Assembly: GCA_003695505.1 (NCBI GenBank)
Contig: RFIY01000320.1
Coordinates: forward strand, 1-11,777
Direction: 5' to 3'
DNA from: Candidatus Dadabacteria bacterium
GTDB taxonomy: Bacteria > J088
Length of the DNA: 11,777 nucleotides
The translations under genes and the position numbers were made by a program. Of the stretch, positions 6,484-11,777 are shown piece after piece (the first letter of the stretch is position 1; the number at the start of each line of letters is the position of its first letter). The notes beneath the pieces were generated by a model. It made no database searches. It saw nothing but the letters and a program-made list of their open reading frames with translations, and was not told where the DNA came from.

Positions 6484-8877
6484 CTACTTGACGATCTTGA
6501 ACTCGACGCGGCGGTTCTTCGCGCGGCCCTCGGCCGTACTGTTATCGGCAATCGGACGATCCTCGCCGAATCCGACGGCTTCAAGACGCTTCGGGGACAC
6601 CCCCCGGCTGATCAGATAGTCGCGTACCGCCTCGGCCCGCTTCTGGCTCAGTTTGCGGTTGATCGATGCGTCGCCGACGCTGTCCGTGTGCCCTTCGATC
6701 ACCAGGCGCATATCGGGATTTTCCTTGAGCACCTGAGCGATCTCATCCAGAATCGGGTAGGACTCTATCTTGATCGTCGCCTTGCCCGTCTGGAACTTGA
6801 TCGTGTCCTTGATCTCGATCTTTTCGTCGGTGACCCGCAGCTTCTGGTATGGCTTGAGCTCGAACGTCACATTCGTCTCGCGCCCCTTCTCGACCTTGAC
6901 ATCGAGCACGACGGGACGATAGCTGGGGTTCGCGGCCTTGATCTGATAAACGCCTTCGTCAAGCTCGACGACGAACTTGCCGCTGTCGGGATCCGTCGGA
7001 ATATTGGTATATTCACCGTTCGGGAAGCTGATCACGCCGTAGACGCCTTTACGCGTTTTCGCGTCAACGACCGTACCAATGACCTTGCCGGTCTTCTTGG
7101 CCTCCTGCATGACAAAATCAACAACGGTGATCGCGTCTTTTGCGATCTTGACGGCCTTCTCTGACGGGTCATAGCCAGGAGCCATCGCACGCACCTTGTA
7201 CACACCCGGCGGCAACTGGACTTCGAATGTGCCGGTCGCCGGATCGACGTTCAGTGGCGCGATACCCGGCTTGTCGAACGTGATCGTTGCCGGCACGGGT
7301 GTCCCTTCTGCGTCGCGAGACGAACCTTTGAGCGTGCCCACGATTTTGCTGGGCTTGAGCACGAAGTTGACGACCGTGCGGCGCTTGTTCGCAACGCGTA
7401 CGCGCTTGAGCTGCGGGTCATATCCGGGCACGACCGCACGCAGCGTATACACACCGGGCTTGAGCTTCGCCTGGAATTGTCCCGTCTTTTGATCTGCGGT
7501 AATCGGGCCAACGCCCTTTTCCTTGATTTCGATCACGCCGGGCAGGCCCTGCCCGTCCGGATTCGAAATCTGGCCAATCAACTCACCCGCCTGCTCCGCA
7601 TACTGCAGGACGAAGTCCTGCTTCGTATTCTGCCCGGGAACCACGTTGACGGTCGTTTCCGCGGACTGGTAATTTTTCGCATCCACACGGACTTTAACCG
7701 GTCCAACCGGGAACTGATAGGTCAGGTAACGTCCATCCTCGCGCGTGACCAGGGCCGTCATGTTGGTACCGGGGAACGTGATCACCGCACCGGCTACGGG
7801 ACTGCGATCCCGCGCATCGTAAATGACGCCTTCGATGCGACCTTCCTTGGGCAGTTCCGGCTTGGGCGGCAGGAACACATAGCCGATACCGCCATGCAGC
7901 ATCCAGTCCGGCTCGACCTTGTGAAGCAGGCCCAGCCCCTGGATGTCGTACCGGGCACCCGATGCAAACAGGTTGTGGCCAAGATCGAACGCGAGATCGA
8001 TATGCAGGCCGGCCACCGGGAACAGGCGCACACCGGGAATCAGGAAAATTTCATTCTGTTTGAATGTTCGCTTGGGCAGGAAGGGCGGCTGGTCACCGTC
8101 GACGTCGACAAACTGACGCGTATAGAACTCGAAGAAGAAATCGAAATACGGTTGCGGTACTTCCAGGCCAAACCCGAGAAGCCAGGCATCGTCGTCGTAC
8201 GGGATCCCGAGCGCATAGCGGCTGATCGGATCACCCGTCGTCTGATCCTGACCAATCAGCTTGTAGGCGTTGTCGTGCATCCAGCCAAAGTTGAGGTTCA
8301 TTCGTACGGGCTTTGGTTCGACCTTGCGCGTCGTCCAGTCGAATGTCATCAGAAACCGTGTATCGATACCGGTCGCACTCAGTTGTGGACCGATGCCGCC
8401 GCGTTTCGTACGGAACTGGCTCGCGAAGTCGAAACCCAGCCACAACCATGGCTGCGCCTTGATGTTGAAGGCCCACTTGGAACCGAGCAGAAAGTCGCCG
8501 ATCGTCTGCGCAAGGATCTGGTCGTCCAGAACGGTATCCTTCAGCAGATGACTGACGGCCGACGCGCTGACGAACAGTTCCCAGAATTCTGTCAGCGAAA
8601 AGGCCAGACCAACCCGATTTTCGAGCCGCTCCTGCTCCAGGCCGTCCGCGAAGAAGTCCTTCATTTTCCAGTAGTCCATCGTGCCGAGAATACTGAAGGA
8701 GTTCTGCGGCATAACGATGGCGGATCCCGTCCGCATCAACCCGATTTCTCCACGTCGGGACGAAGCCACTCCCAGTGGAAACTCCGGTGACTCTTCGGCG
8801 GCGCGCAGGTCGCCTGAAACGACCAGAGCGCAAAGAATCAGGCCCAGAAATCCAGCAAATCGGCGCAACGTCGGCAT
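6484..8877 (-). CDS. OmpA-family outer-membrane protein with four carboxypeptidase-regulatory-like repeats
   Basis: The predicted precursor has 797 residues. A Sec signal peptide (residues 1-27, ending LRAA) is followed by a region of about 310 residues rich in alternating aromatic strands, probably an outer-membrane beta barrel. Four tandem repeats of about 80 residues come next (about 345-425, 432-508, 512-592, 598-677). Each has a GxI/GTV strand, a TG-F/KF strand and a PGVY-type turn, typical of CarboxypepD_reg-like Ig folds. Repeats 2 and 3 share PGVYxxRAxxPGYDP. The last 117 residues are an OmpA_C/MotB domain with IEGHTDSVGD, NRKLSQKRAEAV and GFGEDRP, which binds peptidoglycan. The protein likely ties the outer membrane to the cell wall through a stalk. 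ATG 8877 has GGAG 9 bases upstream and gives the proper signal peptide; a TTG at 8901 would add eight residues. The patatin gene follows after 9 bases. Confidence 0.94.
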   Translation of the reverse strand: MPTLRRFAGFLGLILCALVVSGDLRAAEESPEFPLGVASSRRGEIGLMRTGSAIVMPQNSFSILGTMDYWKMKDFFADGLEQERLENRVGLAFSLTEFWELFVSASAVSHLLKDTVLDDQILAQTIGDFLLGSKWAFNIKAQPWLWLGFDFASQFRTKRGGIGPQLSATGIDTRFLMTFDWTTRKVEPKPVRMNLNFGWMHDNAYKLIGQDQTTGDPISRYALGIPYDDDAWLLGFGLEVPQPYFDFFFEFYTRQFVDVDGDQPPFLPKRTFKQNEIFLIPGVRLFPVAGLHIDLAFDLGHNLFASGARYDIQGLGLLHKVEPDWMLHGGIGYVFLPPKPELPKEGRIEGVIYDARDRSPVAGAVITFPGTNMTALVTREDGRYLTYQFPVGPVKVRVDAKNYQSAETTVNVVPGQNTKQDFVLQYAEQAGELIGQISNPDGQGLPGVIEIKEKGVGPITADQKTGQFQAKLKPGVYTLRAVVPGYDPQLKRVRVANKRRTVVNFVLKPSKIVGTLKGSSRDAEGTPVPATITFDKPGIAPLNVDPATGTFEVQLPPGVYKVRAMAPGYDPSEKAVKIAKDAITVVDFVMQEAKKTGKVIGTVVDAKTRKGVYGVISFPNGEYTNIPTDPDSGKFVVELDEGVYQIKAANPSYRPVVLDVKVEKGRETNVTFELKPYQKLRVTDEKIEIKDTIKFQTGKATIKIESYPILDEIAQVLKENPDMRLVIEGHTDSVGDASINRKLSQKRAEAVRDYLISRGVSPKRLEAVGFGEDRPIADNSTAEGRAKNRRVEFKIVK

Positions 8878-8886
8878 AAAAATCCG

Positions 8887-8890
8887 CTCC
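8887..8890 (-). promoter_or_regulatory. Ribosome-binding site deciding the ompA-like start
   Basis: GGAG on the minus strand lies 9 bases before ATG 8877. It supports that start over the in-frame TTG at 8901. Confidence 0.6.
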
Positions 8891-8915
8891 GGACGGGTCA
8901 ATTGGTGTCGGGTTT

Positions 8916-8944
8916 ATTCAAAACGAAATCACGTGCGATGTCAA
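8916..8944 (-). promoter_or_regulatory. Sigma70-type promoter for the ompA-like operon
   Basis: A perfect -35 box TTGACA (minus strand, 8944-8939) is followed by a 17-base spacer and a -10 box TTGAAT (8921-8916; four of six consensus bases, including the last three). Transcription would start near 8909, giving a leader of about 30 bases before ATG 8877. The gap at 8878-8990 between the SNase gene and the ompA-like gene holds nothing else I can identify. No intrinsic terminator follows the SNase stop, so read-through from exbBD is also possible. Confidence 0.55.
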
Positions 8945-8990
8945 GCCTCTACAGGTTTGGCCCAGCTTTGGAGCAAACGTTGTTTCCCGT

Positions 8991-9890
8991 TTATCTGGCA
9001 GCCCAGATTCCCCGCTTCGCCTGCTGGGCGCGCTGCTGGGCCGCAAAAAGTTTGTCCGCATGCCGCGTATTTGGGGGAAACAGCGCAACCCAGGCGACCC
9101 CGTCTTCAATCAGCCGGGCATTGACCAGCTCACGCCCCTGCTCGCCGTCGATCCATACCCAGGCCAGCGTACGGCCGCGGCTGTCGGACACTTCACGATC
9201 CTGTTCGAGCAGCACTTCCTGCCCTTCGACGAGCGCCTTGTTGCTGGCATAGGCCTCGTAACCAAAGGCACCTTTGCGCCAGGCGACTTCACTTTCGGGC
9301 GCGTCGATGCCGAGATAACGAACGATCGTTCCGTCTTCGAGCTGGATGGTGTCCCCGTCAATCACGCGCGCGACCTTGACCTTGCGCAGCATCATGTTGG
9401 CGGATGAGGCGCCTGGTTTGACCGACGGGACATCCCAGATTCCCTTGCGCGCCTGCATGGCCTGCTGCTGCGCTCTGGAAAACTCGGCGCAACGTGACAC
9501 GTTCGGCGGAAAGCAGGCCGCGACTGCATATCCGCGGCGCAACAGTTCCAGATTCAGGTCTACGCCGTCGGCCGTCTCCACATACGCGAGCAGACGGTCG
9601 AATACATCGCGAGGCTCCGCATCGTAATGCAAACGTATCTGCTTCCCTTCCACGAGTTCGCGTACCCAGTCGAAGCCCGCCTTGCCATAGTATTCGCCCT
9701 TGCGCTGCGCCGGGTCGGCAATCGGGGCGTCAACGCCGATCAGGCGCACGGACTCACCGCCAGACAGCTCGAATTCGTCCGGTTTGACAACGTGCTGAAC
9801 CATTGCCTGCTCCGGCAACGCACCCGCGATCGCAGATGCGGCCATCGCCACGACCAATGCCGCCGACAACGTGGACTGTATCATTCGCAT
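8991..9890 (-). CDS. Secreted protein with two tandem SNase-like (thermonuclease) domains
   Basis: The 299-residue protein has an N-terminal signal peptide (about residues 1-23, ALVVAMAASAIAGA core), so it acts in the periplasm or outside the cell. Two Staphylococcus-nuclease-like domains follow (about 30-153 and 169-297), each ending in a KGIW/RGIW motif. Domain 2 keeps the full active-site set: Asp180 (DGDT), Arg191, Asp196, Glu199 (DAPE) and Arg240, matching Asp21, Arg35, Asp40, Glu43 and Arg87 of staphylococcal nuclease. Domain 1 keeps Asp38, Arg49, Asp54 and Arg99 but has Ile57 (DAPI) in place of the catalytic glutamate, so it is probably inactive or binding-only. Both domains also share FPPN and a Cys or His nearby (Cys126 and Cys134 could pair in domain 1). 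The start at ATG 9890 has a strong Shine-Dalgarno sequence. It follows exbD after 44 bases. DNA or RNA cleavage is the expected activity; the target is unknown. Confidence 0.92.
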   Translation of the reverse strand: MRMIQSTLSAALVVAMAASAIAGALPEQAMVQHVVKPDEFELSGGESVRLIGVDAPIADPAQRKGEYYGKAGFDWVRELVEGKQIRLHYDAEPRDVFDRLLAYVETADGVDLNLELLRRGYAVAACFPPNVSRCAEFSRAQQQAMQARKGIWDVPSVKPGASSANMMLRKVKVARVIDGDTIQLEDGTIVRYLGIDAPESEVAWRKGAFGYEAYASNKALVEGQEVLLEQDREVSDSRGRTLAWVWIDGEQGRELVNARLIEDGVAWVALFPPNTRHADKLFAAQQRAQQAKRGIWAAR

Positions 9891-9896
9891 CGCATC

Positions 9897-9901
9897 CCTC
9901 C
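9897..9901 (-). promoter_or_regulatory. Strong ribosome-binding site of the tandem-SNase gene
   Basis: GGAGG on the minus strand is 6 bases from ATG 9890, the best Shine-Dalgarno match in the window. It decides this start over the in-frame ATG at 9884. Confidence 0.7.
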
Positions 9902-9934
9902 GTCATTCCATTCGATGCATTCCGTGACAGCAGA

Positions 9935-10348
9935 TCACAGACCACCGTTTGCCGCAACCGGCTCGGCAGCGAGCACCGCCTGCTCGACGCCGGCTTCGCG
10001 CAAGCGATCCATCCAGGCGATGACCTTGCCGTAGGCCGTGTTCTGATCGCCACGCACGATAACCTGGTCCGCCTTCGTCAGATCAGGCAGAGGTCCGTCC
10101 AGGCTGTAGATTTCGCCGCGAATCGTGGCCCGTCCATCCACATGGATCGACACGATCAGGTCCTGGGTCTCCGATGCCACCTCGGGCGCCGACTGCGCCT
10201 GCGGCAGATCGACCTCAAATCCATAGGGGTCGAAGAACCGCGTGCTGACCATGAAAAAGATCAGCAGCAAAAACACCACATCGATCATCGGCGTCAATTC
10301 GACGAGATTCGCCTCTTCGTCGACAAACCGCCTGCGACGACGACTCAC
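9935..10348 (-). CDS. exbD: ExbD/TolR-family biopolymer transport protein
   Basis: ExbD works with ExbB as a proton-driven motor in the inner membrane that energises TonB (or, as TolR, TolA). The 137-residue protein has a short Arg-rich cytoplasmic N-terminus. One membrane helix follows (about 18-36, LTPMIDVVFLLLIFFMV) and contains the essential proton-carrying aspartate, Asp23, matching Asp25 of E. coli ExbD. The periplasmic domain (about 45-137) includes IVSIHVDGR and the VIVRGDQNTAYGKVIAWMD stretch common to the family. Length is normal (about 140). The start is GTG 10348, in a GTGA overlap with the exbB stop. No tonB, tolA or TonB-dependent receptor is in the window, so ExbD cannot be told from TolR with certainty; the adjacent two-gene layout fits ExbBD better. 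Confidence 0.94.
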   Translation of the reverse strand: MSRRRRRFVDEEANLVELTPMIDVVFLLLIFFMVSTRFFDPYGFEVDLPQAQSAPEVASETQDLIVSIHVDGRATIRGEIYSLDGPLPDLTKADQVIVRGDQNTAYGKVIAWMDRLREAGVEQAVLAAEPVAANGGL

Positions 10349-10989
10349 TGTGCCCGTCCGCCGCGGTTGCGGTCGATGTGGACGATCTCGACCAGAAACG
10401 CCTCGAGTTCGGTCGCCAGCCGTTCCGCGCGTCGGCGCAACAGGCGGTACGCGACGGTGAGCGGGATAGCAATCGTAAGTCCACCCGCCGTCGTATAGAG
10501 CGCCTGATAGATACCGCCGGCAAGTGCCTTTGGGTCACCGATGCCACCCGCCGCAATCATCCGGAAGGTTTCGATCATGCCCGCCACCGTACCAAGCAAT
10601 CCCAGCAGTGGCGCCAGAGCCGCAAGCATGCCGAGTCCGGCAATGCCGCGAAGCAGCCGGTCTTCCTGGCGCGTGACGGCCTGATCGACCAGTTCGACAT
10701 CTACGGCAGGGACAAGCTCACGAATGGCAACGAGGTGCCCAAGCGCCGCGGCGGCGGTGCTCCGGGGCCAGACCGCCGGCTCGCCTAGCCCCTCGATGCC
10801 TTCATCCACGACGACCTCCCGCACATGAGCAAGCCAGTCCCGTGGAACCGTCGCGCGCTGACGCAGCGCCACCATACGCTCGAGGATCAGCGACAGTCCA
10901 ACGAGGCTGACGCCGTACAGCACCAGCATCACGACGCCGCCTTCGCGGACCCAGGGGATATTGAGCAGAAAATCGGGCATAGCGACCAT
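10345..10989 (-). CDS. exbB: ExbB/TolQ/MotA-family proton channel protein
   Basis: This is the stator partner of ExbD in the inner membrane. The 214-residue protein has three membrane helices at about 18-37, 117-138 and 163-184. The cytoplasmic region between the first two is typical. APLLGLLGTVAGMIETF (with Thr134) and YTTAGGLTIAIP (with Thr167) match the pore-lining segments carrying Thr148 and Thr181 in E. coli ExbB. The protein is a bit shorter than E. coli ExbB (244) because its N-terminus lacks a long periplasmic leader. ATG 10989 was chosen; an ATG at 10980 would remove three residues, and neither has a clear Shine-Dalgarno sequence. The gene is first in the exbB-exbD-SNase run and diverges from the aminopeptidase gene across 66 bases. 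Confidence 0.93.
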   Translation of the reverse strand: MVAMPDFLLNIPWVREGGVVMLVLYGVSLVGLSLILERMVALRQRATVPRDWLAHVREVVVDEGIEGLGEPAVWPRSTAAAALGHLVAIRELVPAVDVELVDQAVTRQEDRLLRGIAGLGMLAALAPLLGLLGTVAGMIETFRMIAAGGIGDPKALAGGIYQALYTTAGGLTIAIPLTVAYRLLRRRAERLATELEAFLVEIVHIDRNRGGRAQ

Positions 10990-11013
10990 GGTACACTTTT
11001 GCCGACAGCACGC

Positions 11014-11027
11014 GACACCCCGGTGTC
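11014..11027. promoter_or_regulatory. Perfect 6+2+6 inverted repeat in the divergent exbB/aminopeptidase gap
   Basis: GACACC-CC-GGTGTC sits between the diverging starts of exbB and the aminopeptidase gene (gap 10990-11055). It could be an operator for a dimeric regulator serving both genes, or a small hairpin in a leader. I could not find a convincing -35/-10 pair on either strand in this gap. A TACACT at 10992-10997 (plus) resembles a -10 box but has no -35 partner. Confidence 0.3.
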
Positions 11028-11055
11028 ATCACCACACTCAGGAAGCCTTCAGCGC

Positions 11056-11777
11056 ATGAACAACGACGCCCTCGCCTCCACCCTGACCGTGAATCTCGGC
11101 TGCCAGCCGGGACAGCGCATTGCCCTGCTGACCGATGACGCACCGTTCGCCTCGCCCGATGACGAACTGCCCGACAGAATCGCACTCGCCCGCGCCTTTG
11201 AAGCTGTCGCAGAACGTCTGGGGATGGCCGCACAAGTGGTCACATACCCCGCGACAGGGCAGTCAGGTGCCGAACCGCCGGAATCCGTCTTCGACGCGAT
11301 CTATCCGGAAGGCTTCGTGCCGTTTGCGACCGGGAAGAATCTGATGCGTGCGCTGCTGCAGAAGCAACTGGATGACGACGGGCAGGCCGTCCTCGGCGCC
11401 TGGCTGGAGACGCAGACACCGCGGTTCGACGCCATGCTGGTGCTGTCGCGATTCTCGCTGTCACATACCCGTTTCCGCAACCTCCTGACCCGATACACTC
11501 CGCTGCGCGCGGCAACCATGCCCGGGGTCGAGCCCTTCATGTTTGACGGTGTGATGACGGCGGACTGGCCAGCGGTGGCGCAGCGCAGCATCGCGGTTGC
11601 CAGGTTGCTCAGTCGGGCCAGCAGCGCACGGATCGAAAGCGCCGGCGGCCGCATCCTGACATGTTCGCTGGCGGGGCGCACAGGCCTGGCAGATACCGGC
11701 ATCATCGATCAACCGGGGGGATTTGGCAATCTGCCTGGCGGCGAAGCGTTCATCGCACCGCTCGAAGGCACCGCACA
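11056..11777 (+). CDS. Aminopeptidase, M29/COG2309 (AmpS-like), 3'-truncated by the window edge
   Basis: The frame is open from ATG 11056 to the end of the window (240 full codons), so the gene continues to the right. The key signature is GNLPGGEAFIAPLEGTA at residues 224-240. This is the conserved region of M29-type leucyl/T-family metallo-aminopeptidases, in which the glutamate (here Glu230) binds one of the two active-site metals. The remaining metal ligands (a further Glu, His and Asp) would lie beyond the edge, so activity cannot be judged. The N-terminal part (1-160) is less conserved and resembles the family's open alpha/beta domain. No signal peptide is present; it is a cytosolic peptidase that trims N-terminal residues. 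AGGA at 11040-11043 lies 12 bases before the ATG, a little far for a ribosome-binding site. It is transcribed away from exbB. Confidence 0.82.
   Translation, partial: MNNDALASTLTVNLGCQPGQRIALLTDDAPFASPDDELPDRIALARAFEAVAERLGMAAQVVTYPATGQSGAEPPESVFDAIYPEGFVPFATGKNLMRALLQKQLDDDGQAVLGAWLETQTPRFDAMLVLSRFSLSHTRFRNLLTRYTPLRAATMPGVEPFMFDGVMTADWPAVAQRSIAVARLLSRASSARIESAGGRILTCSLAGRTGLADTGIIDQPGGFGNLPGGEAFIAPLEGTA

Noticed and set aside
6334-7164. A 276-codon plus-strand ORF across the patatin/ompA-like junction
   Set aside because: It is antisense to two well-supported genes, with no recognisable domain.
7477-8790. A 437-codon plus-strand ORF opposite the ompA-like gene
   Set aside because: It lies fully inside a gene with clear signal peptide, repeats and OmpA domain, and its product is rich in Arg and Gln with no motif. 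Long antisense frames are common in GC-rich coding DNA.
9803-10498. A 231-codon plus-strand ORF opposite exbD and parts of the SNase and exbB genes
   Set aside because: Composition is Arg/His-rich and low in order; the minus-strand genes are unmistakable.
10985-10992. ACCATGGT palindrome at the exbB start
   Set aside because: An 8-base palindrome around an ATG is expected by chance and does not extend outward.

Overview
The window looks like chromosomal DNA from a high-GC, Gram-negative bacterium. The evidence is an outer-membrane OmpA-type protein, an ExbB/ExbD proton channel, Sec signal peptides on envelope proteins, and adjacent accD and folC, a pair often seen together in Pseudomonadota (Proteobacteria). 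I cannot fix the class from sequence alone. No rRNA, tRNA, CRISPR array, insertion sequence or phage gene was seen. Gene density is very high; the largest gap between genes is about 110 bases.

Layout from left to right. A plus-strand gene at 2-940 encodes most of a medium-chain (MDR) reductase of the 2-enoyl thioester reductase-like type and is cut by the left edge. It converges on a long minus-strand block running from about 10989 down to 1016. In transcription order this block starts with exbB (10989-10345), exbD (10348-9935) and a secreted protein with two nuclease-like SNase domains (9890-8991). A good sigma70-type promoter at 8916-8944 then precedes a second run. This run holds a large OmpA-family protein with four internal carboxypeptidase-regulatory-like repeats (8877-6484), a patatin-like lipase (6474-5299), a Gph/MupP-like HAD phosphatase (5302-4691), a 27-codon small ORF (4694-4611), a GT4 glycosyltransferase (4604-3642), a second Gph-like HAD phosphatase (3599-2952), accD (2955-2164) and folC (2167-1016). 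At the right edge a plus-strand gene (11056 onward) diverges from exbB. It encodes an aminopeptidase of the M29/COG2309 type and runs off the window.

The second run is packed like one operon. Four junctions in the window are 4-base GTGA start/stop overlaps, and the small ORF starts in an ATGA overlap. This suggests translational coupling of envelope and lipid functions (OmpA, patatin, glycosyltransferase, sugar- or glycolate-type phosphatases, the malonyl-CoA-forming carboxyltransferase) with folate polyglutamylation.

No gene here is a clear-cut unknown system. The best leads are the tiny ORF in frame with and directly ahead of the glycosyltransferase, the OmpA protein with a four-repeat periplasmic stalk, the tandem SNase protein whose first domain has lost a catalytic glutamate, and the pair of HAD phosphatases on either side of the glycosyltransferase.
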